Positions 1 to 6,529 of a stretch of DNA of 8,184 nucleotides are shown one piece after another. The notes beneath the pieces were generated by a model. It was not told where the DNA came from. It did no database searches and was given only the letters and a program-made list of their open reading frames with translations. The DNA is from Bacteriovoracaceae bacterium UBA7695. GTDB lineage: Bacteria; Bdellovibrionota; Bacteriovoracia; Bacteriovoracales; Bacteriovoracaceae. Numbering within the stretch: position 1 is the first letter of the stretch; each line of letters begins with the position of its first letter. Where the stretch lies: the NCBI GenBank assembly GCA_002482685.1, contig DLGL01000076.1, positions 23,890-32,073 on the forward strand, read 5' to 3'. The translations under genes and the position numbers were made by a program.

Positions 1-1
1 G

Positions 2-2002
2 ACTCTTGGTTGCGCTCGTGACGTAAACGACGGCCAGGACTTTTTCCCACTTTTAGTGGATTACAAAGAAAAATTTTACGCTGCCGGGAAATTCCTTGGT
101 GGTTTTATGAAGAGAGAAAGCCGTCCGTCAAACGCAGAAATTCTCATCATGCGTTTAATCGATCGTCCTCTTCGTCCATGGTTCCCTGAAGGATTTATGA
201 ACGAGACAGTTATTACTGCTCAAGTTCTTTCTCACAAAGTGGGCGGGGGAGATCCTGAAGTTCTTGCAGGTATGGGCGCAGCTGCTTGTCTTGCCATCTC
301 TGATGTTCCATTCAACGGTCCAATGGGATACACAAAAGTTGGTAAGATTGACGGTAAGTTAGTTCTTAACCCAACTCGTGAAGAATTCAAAACTTCTGAG
401 ATTGAGCTTTTAGTTGCTGGTTCTTCAGAAGCTATTTTGATGGTTGAAGGCGAAGCGAATACAGTTTCTGAAGCAGATATGCTTGAAGCCATTGTCTTCG
501 GTCACACGCACATTAAACAATACTGTGCTCTTTTAACTCAAATGACGAAAGAAGTTGGGAAGAAGAAGCGTGAGTTCGTAACTTCAGCACCTAATGCAAC
601 TCTTATGAGTGAGTCTTTTAAAGACTTCACAGCTGACGCTCGTGCGGTTCTTGCTATCAACGATAAACAAGAGCGTACTGTTGCGACTTCAGTTTTCAAA
701 AAGAAAATCAAAGAAGCTCTTAAAGCAAACCCAACCAAATTTGCTCTTCCTGAAGGCACAGATTTCGGTAAGGAAGCAGCGAAAGTCACTGACGAAGTTC
801 TTTATAAACTTATGCGTGCTGATATCTTAAATGAAGAAAAACGTATCGCTGGCCGTGCTGTTAATAAAGTGCGTGCTATCGAAACTGAAACTGGAGTTCT
901 GACTCAAGTTCACGGTTCTTCACTTTTCACACGTGGAGAAACTCAAGTTCTTGCTGCCGTAACTATCGGCGGTAAAGAAGGCGAGCAGATGTATGACTCA
1001 ATCAACGGTGTTGGTTATGAAAAATTCTACCTTCACTATACAATGGCCCCTTTCTCAGTAGGTGAGGCCCGTGGATACAGAGGCGTTGGTCGTCGTGAAA
1101 TTGGTCACGGAAACCTTGCTGAGCGCGCTCTTAAAAAAGCTATGCCCTCTCAAGCTGACTTCCCATACACAGTTCGTGTTGCTTGTGAAGTTTTAGAATC
1201 TAACGGTTCTTCTTCTATGGGTTCAGTTTGTTCTGGATCTATGGCACTTATGGATGCCGGTGTTCCGATGAAAGGTCCAGTTGCAGGTATTGCCATGGGA
1301 TTAATCAAAGAAGGCGATAAGTATAAAATCCTGACAGATATCTTAGGTGATGAAGATCACCTCGGTGATATGGATTTCAAACTTGCTGGTACTGCTGATG
1401 GTATTACAGCGATCCAAATGGATATGAAAATTGCTGGTATCTCAGAAGAGATCTTCAAGCTCGCTCTTGCTCAGGCAAAAGATGCTCGTATTCATATCCT
1501 GGGTGAGATGGCGAAAACAATTTCTGTTGGCCGCACAGGTTTCAAAGCTGGTGTGCCACAAATCAAAATGTTTAAAATTGCTCCAGATAAAATCGGCGCT
1601 CTTATCGGCCCTGGTGGGAAAAACATCAAAGCTCTTCAAGAAGGGTTCAAAGTTACTATGGACGTTCAGGAAGACGGGACAGTTAAGGTTCTTGGTGTTG
1701 ATGTTGCCAAAATTGATGAAGTGATTGCTCTAGCAGAAATGCAACTTAACGGTCCTAAGATCGGTGCTGTTTATAAAGGTACTGTGATGACGATCAAAGA
1801 GTACGGCGCTTTTGTTGATATCGTTCCTGGATTAGCGGGACTTGTTCACGTATCAGAAATCGCTGATGAGCGCGTGAATGATCCTAATGAATATCTCTCT
1901 GAAGGCGACCTTGTTGATGTAAAAGTTATGGAAGTGGACCGTTTCGGAAAAATTAAGTTATCGATCCGTGCAGTTACTCCAATGACGAAAAAAGCTAAGT
2001 AG
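2..2002 (+). CDS. pnp: Polyribonucleotide nucleotidyltransferase (PNPase), 5' end outside the window
   Basis: PNPase degrades RNA 3'-to-5' by phosphorolysis, releasing nucleoside diphosphates, as a cytoplasmic trimer and often within the degradosome. The frame is open from the first bases; the visible 666 residues begin about 42 residues into the protein, judged by alignment from memory with the E. coli enzyme. Residues 11-16 read GQDFFP. The central-channel loop that is FFRR in E. coli is F35-M-K-R38 here. The second RNase PH domain carries RREIGHG, the phosphate-site ESNGSSSM segment and DEDHLGDMDFK, in which D452, D458 and K460 match the catalytic D486, D492 and K494 of E. coli. A KH domain follows with its GPGG loop at 536-539, and an S1 domain at about 588-658. 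There is no long C-terminal tail. The stop codon lies 1 nt before dut, so the two are surely co-transcribed. Codon choice suggests high expression. Identity is certain. Confidence 0.98.
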   Translation, partial: TLGCARDVNDGQDFFPLLVDYKEKFYAAGKFLGGFMKRESRPSNAEILIMRLIDRPLRPWFPEGFMNETVITAQVLSHKVGGGDPEVLAGMGAAACLAISDVPFNGPMGYTKVGKIDGKLVLNPTREEFKTSEIELLVAGSSEAILMVEGEANTVSEADMLEAIVFGHTHIKQYCALLTQMTKEVGKKKREFVTSAPNATLMSESFKDFTADARAVLAINDKQERTVATSVFKKKIKEALKANPTKFALPEGTDFGKEAAKVTDEVLYKLMRADILNEEKRIAGRAVNKVRAIETETGVLTQVHGSSLFTRGETQVLAAVTIGGKEGEQMYDSINGVGYEKFYLHYTMAPFSVGEARGYRGVGRREIGHGNLAERALKKAMPSQADFPYTVRVACEVLESNGSSSMGSVCSGSMALMDAGVPMKGPVAGIAMGLIKEGDKYKILTDILGDEDHLGDMDFKLAGTADGITAIQMDMKIAGISEEIFKLALAQAKDARIHILGEMAKTISVGRTGFKAGVPQIKMFKIAPDKIGALIGPGGKNIKALQEGFKVTMDVQEDGTVKVLGVDVAKIDEVIALAEMQLNGPKIGAVYKGTVMTIKEYGAFVDIVPGLAGLVHVSEIADERVNDPNEYLSEGDLVDVKVMEVDRFGKIKLSIRAVTPMTKKAK

Positions 2003-2003
2003 T

Positions 2004-2462
2004 ATGTCGGTAGAAGTAAAATTAAAAATCTTACCTCACTATGATACAAGCTTCGAGCTTCCTTTCTACGCAACTGAGGGAGCAGCTGGGGCGGATATCC
2101 GTGCCAGCCTTCCGGAAAAAAAATCAATGATTGTTAAACCAGGGGAGCGGTTACTCGTTCCCACTGGTCTTTCTATGGAAATCCCTCTGGGGTATGAAAT
2201 TCAAGTCAGACCTCGTTCAGGGCTTTCTTTAAAATCATCTCTTATGGTGGTGAATTCTCCTGGAACAATTGATTGTGACTACCGTGGTGAAGTCAACATC
2301 ATCATCGGTAACTTCGGTAAAGAGGACTATGTCATTGAGCATGGTTTAAGAATCGCTCAACTTGTGATCTCTCCAGTTATTCAAGCGCGTTTTACGGCCA
2401 CAGATAATTTAAGCGAGACTCAACGTGGAGCAGGTGGCTTCGGTTCAACCGGAACACGTTAA
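2004..2462 (+). CDS. dut: Deoxyuridine 5'-triphosphate nucleotidohydrolase (dUTPase)
   Basis: This enzyme hydrolyses dUTP to dUMP and pyrophosphate in the cytoplasm, keeping uracil out of DNA and supplying dUMP for thymidylate synthesis. The 152 residues are the usual length of the homotrimeric family, and all five motifs are present: AGADIRA at 28-34, RPRSGLS at 69-75, GTIDCDYRGE at 87-96 with catalytic D90 and the deoxyribose-discriminating Y93, RIAQLVISPV at 116-125, and the P-loop-like C-terminal arm RGAGGFGSTG at 141-150. The start ATG follows the pnp stop by one base and has only a weak AAG upstream. Initiation is therefore probably coupled to translation of pnp. No residue known to be needed is missing. 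Confidence 0.97.
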   Translation: MSVEVKLKILPHYDTSFELPFYATEGAAGADIRASLPEKKSMIVKPGERLLVPTGLSMEIPLGYEIQVRPRSGLSLKSSLMVVNSPGTIDCDYRGEVNIIIGNFGKEDYVIEHGLRIAQLVISPVIQARFTATDNLSETQRGAGGFGSTGTR

Positions 2463-2465
2463 CAA

Positions 2466-2470
2466 AAGGA
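2466..2470 (+). promoter_or_regulatory. Ribosome binding site of the PHA-system-family gene
   Basis: AAGGA lies 6 nt before the ATG at 2477, in the short gap after dut. It supports that start and shows the gene is translated independently of dut. Confidence 0.7.
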
Positions 2471-2476
2471 TTCCCA

Positions 2477-2758
2477 ATGGATTTAAAAGTTCCTTACGCT
2501 TCTATCACAGATAAAAAACAAGGTTTTGAAGCTGCTAAAAAACTTATTCCAGATGTCATAGCAAAGTTTGGCGTTAAGGCCGACACTAAAATGGATGATG
2601 CAACAAATACAATTGCGGCCAAGGGCACTGGATTTTCTGCTAATATTCAGTTCAACGATACAGAAGCTGTGGTCAGTGTAGACCTGAATTTTCTCCTTAA
2701 ACCTCTTAAAGGTAAAATCCTTGAGACTATCGAGAAGCAGTTAAAGAAAGTTGTATGA
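2477..2758 (+). CDS. Polyhydroxyalkanoic acid system family protein (PHA_gran_rgn type)
   Basis: This 93-residue cytoplasmic protein has no signal peptide or membrane segment. It resembles the small family annotated as putative polyhydroxyalkanoic acid system protein (PHA_gran_rgn). The shared features are an N-terminal helix with EAAKKLIPDVIAKFG (residues 19-33), a middle beta-rich part with AAKGTGFSANIQF, and the typical C-terminal segment VDLNFLLKPLKGKILETIEK (69-88), which has the family's LxFLLxPLKGxIExxI pattern. Length fits the family. The family name comes from gene neighbourhoods, and its biochemical role is not established. No PHA synthase or phasin is visible here, so the name should not be read as evidence of PHA storage. 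Its TGA stop overlaps the ATG of the next gene (ATGA), indicating translational coupling with the ferredoxin-like protein. Confidence 0.75.
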   Translation: MDLKVPYASITDKKQGFEAAKKLIPDVIAKFGVKADTKMDDATNTIAAKGTGFSANIQFNDTEAVVSVDLNFLLKPLKGKILETIEKQLKKVV

Positions 2759-3306
2759 GCGATTACAAATGTACACTCTGGCCTAGTGGAGAAGTTTTAA
2801 CCATCAACGGTGAAGAGACTCTGCTTAAGCAACTAAAAGATGCGGGCAAAAAAATCAAATCTAGCTGTGGCGGGTGTGCAACCTGCACGGACTGCATGAT
2901 CGTGGTTAAATCCGGAGAATTAAATCTCAGCCCTCAAACCTTTGAGGAACTTCGCCTTCTTGGAAATGTCTTTCATATTACCAAAGAGCGCCTGTCGTGC
3001 CAGACGAGGATTACCGGGGACGTTACCCTGGACATCACCGCCCATGATAAGAGCACTTCTGGTGCCATTTCAGCACCAAAACCGCCTAAAACAATTGTTA
3101 AAAAGCGTGAAGAAGTGGTTAAGGCTGAAAGAGAAAATGAGGAAAAAAGCCGAGAGAAACCGTCGGAAGATTGGTATCGTCACTGGGAAAATGAGGGTGA
3201 AGCGGGAAATGATCCTTCCAGACCTAAAAAACTAGGTGGCGGAAAGCGTCCTCGTCCCTTTAATTATTCTGAAACCGACGACACTGATAAAAAAGATAAC
3301 GAATAG
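2755..3306 (+). CDS. [2Fe-2S] ferredoxin-like protein with a long charged C-terminal tail
   Basis: The protein has 183 residues. Residues 1-97 form a 2Fe-2S ferredoxin (beta-grasp) domain. The cluster loop SSCGGCATCTDC provides C38, C44 and C47 in C-x5-C-x2-C spacing, and C82 in LSCQTR is the fourth ligand. This fits bacterial ferredoxins with loops such as CGGxGTCxxC. C41 is an extra cysteine in the loop, and C6 lies outside it. From about residue 98 the chain becomes a low-complexity tail rich in Lys, Glu and Arg (PKPPKTIVKKREEVVKAERE, then WYRHWENEGEAG, then GGGKRPRPF). It is probably disordered with a possible short helix, and no known domain is seen there. The protein presumably carries electrons in the cytoplasm, but its partner is unknown. 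ATGA overlap with the upstream gene argues for joint expression. Ferredoxin fold is near certain; the function is not known. Confidence 0.88.
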   Translation: MSDYKCTLWPSGEVLTINGEETLLKQLKDAGKKIKSSCGGCATCTDCMIVVKSGELNLSPQTFEELRLLGNVFHITKERLSCQTRITGDVTLDITAHDKSTSGAISAPKPPKTIVKKREEVVKAERENEEKSREKPSEDWYRHWENEGEAGNDPSRPKKLGGGKRPRPFNYSETDDTDKKDNE

Positions 3307-3321
3307 TTCGAGTACTTACTT

Positions 3322-3327
3322 AAGGAG
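3322..3327 (+). promoter_or_regulatory. Strong ribosome binding site of the POT transporter gene
   Basis: AAGGAG sits 6 nt before the ATG at 3334. It is the best Shine-Dalgarno sequence in the window and fits the strongly biased codons of the gene behind it. Confidence 0.75.
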
Positions 3328-3333
3328 TTTTGC

Positions 3334-4722
3334 ATGTCACAGACAGCGACAGCTGCGGGCCTAACAGCAGCAGACAACAAGTTCCCACCACAGATTAAAT
3401 ACATCGTGGGGAACGAAGCTTGTGAGCGTTACAGTTATTATGGAATGAAATCTATTTTGACTGTGTTCATGATTCAGGTACTTTTGTTTCAAGAAGCTGA
3501 TGCTACATTTACGTACCATATCTTCTCGTCACTTTGTTACTTCTTCCCTGTCGTGGGAGCTTTTATCTCTGATAGAATCTGGGGTAAGTATAAAACGATT
3601 CTTTATCTTTCTCTCGTTTACTGCCTTGGTCACGCGGTTCTTTCTATCTGGGAAACTAAGATGGGTCTATACGCTGGTCTAGGTCTTATTGCACTTGGTT
3701 CAGGTGGGATTAAGCCATGTGTGTCTGCACACGTGGGGGATCAGTTCAAAGCGAATCAACAACACCTACTTAAGAAAGTTTATGAGTTGTTCTATTTCAT
3801 GATCAACTTCGGCTCTTTCTTCTCAACTCTTGTAACTCCGTGGACACTTAAGCACTACGGTGCTTCAATTGCTTTCGGTATTCCAGGCGTTCTTATGTTC
3901 CTTGCTACTATCGTTTTCTGGATGGGTCGCAATCAATATGTTCACGTTCCACCTTCTAAATCAGACGGTCACGGTTTTTTCGCTGTTCTTTTCACTGCTA
4001 TCTCTAATCAAGATAAGAGAAAAGCAGGGGAGTCATTCCTTGATGCAGCTACGACTGCTCATGGTAAAGAAGCGGTTGAAGCCTCTAAAGCTGTTCTGGA
4101 TATCGCAAAACTTTTCGCGGCCATCTCAGTTTTCTGGGCATTATTCGATCAGCACGGTTCTTCATGGGTTATTCAGGCCGGTAAAATGGACCTGAACTTC
4201 ATGGGCATGCAGTTCGAAGCTTCGCAAATTGCAGCTTGGAACCCGATCATGGTTATGGGTTTAATTCCTCTTTTCTCAATGGGTTTATACCCACTTCTTG
4301 ATAAAATGGGCCTTAAGACAACTCCAATTCGTCGTATCACTTGGGGAATGTTCGTGGCCGCTGCCTCTTTTGTCATCATCGGTTTAATCCAGATGAGTAT
4401 GGAAGGCGGAGTTAACATGAACGTTATGTGGCAGTTCTTCCCGTACCTCGTTATTACGATGGCGGAAGTTATGATTTCAATCACAGGTTTAGAGTTTGCG
4501 TACACTCAAGCTCCACGTGCGATGAAGTCTTCTGTTATGTCGATTTGGTTATTAACTGTTTTCTTCGGTAACTTGATCACGGCCTACGTTGCGAAGATTA
4601 ACTTCTTCCCGGTAGCTTCGACTGGATACTTCATGTTCTTTGCTGCACTTATGGCATTCTTTGCGCTGATCTTCTGGTACATGGGATCTAAGTACAAAGT
4701 TAAAAACTACATGGAAAAATAA
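3334..4722 (+). CDS. Proton-dependent oligopeptide transporter (POT/PTR family, MFS)
   Basis: This inner-membrane symporter is expected to bring in di- and tripeptides with protons. Of its 462 residues, the first helix holds the POT signature E28-x-x-E31-R32-Y33-x-Y35-Y36. Helix 4 has GSGGIKPCVSAHVGDQF and helix 5 has FYFMINFGSF, the second PTR signature. Helix 7 has FWALFDQHGSSW with W268, and helix 10 has TGLEFAYTQAP with E387; these appear to correspond to W294 and E595 of human PEPT1. By eye there are 12 membrane segments and a cytoplasmic loop of about 60 residues between helices 6 and 7. The two extra helices (HA/HB) common in bacterial POTs appear to be absent. Signature wording is closer to animal PEPT1 than to E. 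coli DtpA-type proteins. The gene follows the ferredoxin-like gene by 27 nt and ends just before a strong terminator. Exact substrate is not readable from sequence. Confidence 0.93.
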   Translation: MSQTATAAGLTAADNKFPPQIKYIVGNEACERYSYYGMKSILTVFMIQVLLFQEADATFTYHIFSSLCYFFPVVGAFISDRIWGKYKTILYLSLVYCLGHAVLSIWETKMGLYAGLGLIALGSGGIKPCVSAHVGDQFKANQQHLLKKVYELFYFMINFGSFFSTLVTPWTLKHYGASIAFGIPGVLMFLATIVFWMGRNQYVHVPPSKSDGHGFFAVLFTAISNQDKRKAGESFLDAATTAHGKEAVEASKAVLDIAKLFAAISVFWALFDQHGSSWVIQAGKMDLNFMGMQFEASQIAAWNPIMVMGLIPLFSMGLYPLLDKMGLKTTPIRRITWGMFVAAASFVIIGLIQMSMEGGVNMNVMWQFFPYLVITMAEVMISITGLEFAYTQAPRAMKSSVMSIWLLTVFFGNLITAYVAKINFFPVASTGYFMFFAALMAFFALIFWYMGSKYKVKNYMEK

Positions 4723-4730
4723 AATTTACC

Positions 4731-4763
4731 AAAAAAAAGGGAGCTTTTAGCTCCCTTTTTTTT
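4731..4763. terminator. Bidirectional intrinsic terminator between convergent genes
   Basis: A perfect 7-bp stem GGGAGCT/AGCTCCC with a TTT loop occupies 4739-4755. It is flanked by eight A (4731-4738) and eight T (4756-4763). Read on either strand it gives a GC-rich hairpin followed by a U-tract, so it can end both the POT-side operon and the lipoprotein transcript. The lipoprotein's TAA stop (4764-4762 on the - strand) lies partly inside the flanking A/T tract. Confidence 0.93.
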
Positions 4764-6345
4764 ACATGTTATCTTGAGGAAAGTTACTTGGATCAAACCA
4801 ACCGCTGGCCGGAATCCACTCTGTGCCCGCTCCCGCAAAAGCACCTGAAGTTCTCGTCATAATAAGCAGATCATCCCAGTCTCTAACATCGTTATATCCA
4901 TTGTATCCATCTGGATCGTATGGAACTTCAGGTACATCAAAGACGTCCTGACGTGAGAGGTAAGGAGGAGTGAAAGTATGGAATTGGATGTCACTTATGA
5001 AATCCAGCGCGGTGCTTGGAGTAAAGCTTCTATCCCATTCTCTGACCATCATCCGGATTCTTCCCTTGATCTCCCAGGCACTGTCTAGGCAGTAAAAGGT
5101 GTAGAAGGGGTTTACCTGGTTAACAGACCCAATCCCCAGATGAGGATCGGCCGCCAGAGGTCTGGTGGTATAACCAGCTGCTAAGCTATAATCAATTGCA
5201 TATTGCCCAAGTGAGTAGGCCCCAAGTGTTGCCGGAGTTACATCATGGATTCTTCCAGGGATAGGCGCCATGTTCAGATTGGAGCTAAAACGGTTCATCA
5301 AGTCAGGTTCAAAAATCTGGTTAAAGAGTGGGTCACTAAAGGCGTTTCTGTAAGCCACTGCTGTTGGATCAATGCTTGTAACATAATTAATGTCTTTGTT
5401 GGCCATGTGTCTTCTGAAGTTGGCAATTTCAACAGATGATCTTCTCTGATTATCGATCAGGTTTGGAACTTCGATGAGATTTGTATAAGCTTCACCTGAA
5501 TTAATAGGAGTGATTTCTGTGAATCGGGTGTGGCCCTCTGAGCCTGAAACTTGTTTGATGGGTCCAGCTACGCATTCTGCAATCTGACCAGCACAAGAAA
5601 TACTTGTTAGAGTTGTCGTATGTCCAACAACTCCAGGAAAGGCTACCGGATCGGGAACAGTTAAAGAAAGTGTTCTTACGTTAATGGTTCCAGTGTCACA
5701 ATTTGGGCCACCGGTTCTTGAATAATCGTAGTTACAAAGAAATGCTGGATCAGATGGAAAAGCGCGAACCTGTCTGCTGGCATGAGGCAGAGACTCATCA
5801 ACAATCTGGCCACAGCCAAGCTTAGTCATACCAGCACCAAAGGTAGGTGTTGGGCCGTAAGCTCCGGCCAGTGTGTTATCAACAGTTTCATCACACTCAA
5901 CTAAAGTAATATCTGACGATGAATCTCCAGGCATGTACTGAAAAAATGAGTAGGGCGAGTAGGCCACATATTCACAGGAGTCGGGACTTGCATTGACATT
6001 AAAACTTACACCAGACATGTAAAGGGCAAGCTCTTCGGCTTCCATAAAACATGTCACATCATAGGTAGAAGGGTCGGCGATATAGGCTTCACTGCTCATT
6101 GGCGTAGTGGTGGAAATTTCGCAAGATTTATTCCAGTTTCCTGCACCCGTTTTGTGAAGGTTAAATCCCCGCGCGACTAGGTTTCCATTGGTGATGCCGA
6201 ATGAGTAGCTTGTTGGTGTTGGAGTAGGAGTTCCTCCGCCGCCAGCGTTGGCCAGACCTGCTTCCAGCTCAGGAGAAATTTTTTCATTACAGCCATAGAT
6301 CAGAAGACCCAATAGCAATAGCGATAGATTTTTGTAACTCTTCAT
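4762..6345 (-). CDS. Hypothetical exported lipoprotein with ten further cysteines
   Basis: No known domain is recognised. From the ATG at 6345 the product has 527 residues. A short Lys-containing N-terminus (MKSYKN) and a leucine-rich core lead to a lipobox I16-Y17-G18-C19. Tyr at -2 is unusual, but the rest fits signal peptidase II processing. The residue after C19 is Asn rather than Asp, which favours outer-membrane sorting by the E. coli rule. A Gly-rich stretch and a Pro-Thr repeat (about 35-46) make a flexible tether. The mature part has ten more cysteines, an even number compatible with disulfides in the periplasm or on the surface, and is rich in Tyr, Asp, Ser and Pro. An in-frame ATG two codons earlier (6351) would overlap the Shine-Dalgarno, so 6345 is preferred. 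The gene diverges from the SH3/barrel gene and converges on the POT gene. Lipoprotein call is good; role is unknown. Confidence 0.85.
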   Translation of the reverse strand: MKSYKNLSLLLLGLLIYGCNEKISPELEAGLANAGGGGTPTPTPTSYSFGITNGNLVARGFNLHKTGAGNWNKSCEISTTTPMSSEAYIADPSTYDVTCFMEAEELALYMSGVSFNVNASPDSCEYVAYSPYSFFQYMPGDSSSDITLVECDETVDNTLAGAYGPTPTFGAGMTKLGCGQIVDESLPHASRQVRAFPSDPAFLCNYDYSRTGGPNCDTGTINVRTLSLTVPDPVAFPGVVGHTTTLTSISCAGQIAECVAGPIKQVSGSEGHTRFTEITPINSGEAYTNLIEVPNLIDNQRRSSVEIANFRRHMANKDINYVTSIDPTAVAYRNAFSDPLFNQIFEPDLMNRFSSNLNMAPIPGRIHDVTPATLGAYSLGQYAIDYSLAAGYTTRPLAADPHLGIGSVNQVNPFYTFYCLDSAWEIKGRIRMMVREWDRSFTPSTALDFISDIQFHTFTPPYLSRQDVFDVPEVPYDPDGYNGYNDVRDWDDLLIMTRTSGAFAGAGTEWIPASGWFDPSNFPQDNM

Positions 6346-6350
6346 ATTCA

Positions 6351-6355
6351 TCCTT
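6351..6355 (-). promoter_or_regulatory. Ribosome binding site that decides the lipoprotein start
   Basis: On the - strand AAGGA ends 5 nt before the ATG at 6345. The upstream ATG (6351) begins on the last base of this AAGGA, leaving no usable spacer, so translation most likely starts at 6345. Confidence 0.65.
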
Positions 6356-6390
6356 GAGGTTAAACCCAGTAATACGAGGTATCCAAACCT

Positions 6391-6419
6391 AGTACAATCG
6401 ACTCTTCGGAAGCTCTCAA
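6391..6419 (-). promoter_or_regulatory. Candidate sigma70-type promoter of the lipoprotein gene
   Basis: On the - strand a -35 box TTGAGA (6419-6414, 5 of 6 to TTGACA) is followed by a 17-nt spacer and a -10 box TGTACT (6396-6391, 4 of 6 to TATAAT). This would give a leader of about 40 nt before the start at 6345. A weaker alternative, TTGTAC-17-TATTAC, lies closer to the gene. Identified by eye only. Confidence 0.4.
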
Positions 6420-6470
6420 AAGAAATTAAGTAATTGGATGTTTTTCACTCCTCTTTTTTACCGGGTCAGG

Positions 6471-6515
6471 TTAGACTGAAATTGATTACTATTAATTATA
6501 GCATTTTCAGACTAA
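6471..6515. repeat. Imperfect inverted repeat upstream of the SH3/barrel gene, possible operator or leader hairpin
   Basis: Arms TTAGACTGAAA (6471-6481) and TTTCAGACTAA (6505-6515) are complementary at 10 of 11 positions, with an A:A mismatch at 6475/6511. They are separated by 23 AT-rich bases that include -10-like TATTAA and TATAGC. Arm centres are about 34 bp apart. The right arm ends inside AAGAAGG, the ribosome binding site of the gene starting at 6530. It could be a paired operator flanking the promoter or an mRNA hairpin that hides the ribosome binding site. No good -35 box for the + strand gene was found. Confidence 0.5.
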
Positions 6516-6520
6516 GAAGG
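6514..6520 (+). promoter_or_regulatory. Ribosome binding site that sets the start of the SH3/barrel gene
   Basis: AAGAAGG lies 9 nt before the ATG at 6530. It supports this start over a TTG at 6434, which would add 32 residues without a ribosome binding site and bury the signal peptide. Confidence 0.6.
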
Positions 6521-6529
6521 TCGGAAAAC

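Noticed and set aside
56..58. GTG at 56 as the start of pnp
   Set aside because: The frame is open upstream to the window edge and encodes the conserved GQDFFP segment, so the gene begins outside the window.
538..830. Overlapping open frames on both strands inside pnp
   Set aside because: They are shadows of the strongly biased pnp codons; no independent signal supports them.
4173..4505. Open frame on the - strand opposite the POT gene
   Set aside because: Composition follows the mirror of POT codons, and the + strand gene with its full motifs explains the region.
5245..5439. 64-codon open frame on the + strand inside the lipoprotein gene
   Set aside because: No ribosome binding site, no recognisable protein, and it is fully antisense to a convincing gene.
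6346..6351. ATG at 6351 as lipoprotein start
   Set aside because: Its first base is part of the AAGGA itself; the ATG at 6345 has proper spacing.
6356..6380. Short GAGGT direct repeat and GGTTAAACC near-palindrome in the lipoprotein leader
   Set aside because: Too short to stand out from chance in AT-leaning sequence.
6404..6412. Small CTTCGGAAG palindrome in the candidate promoter spacer
   Set aside because: Four-base arms around a single base; expected often by chance.
6434..6529. TTG start extending the SH3/barrel protein by 32 residues
   Set aside because: The extension has no ribosome binding site, runs through the inverted repeat and would push the signal peptide inward; ATG at 6530 has AAGAAGG before it and a normal signal peptide after it.
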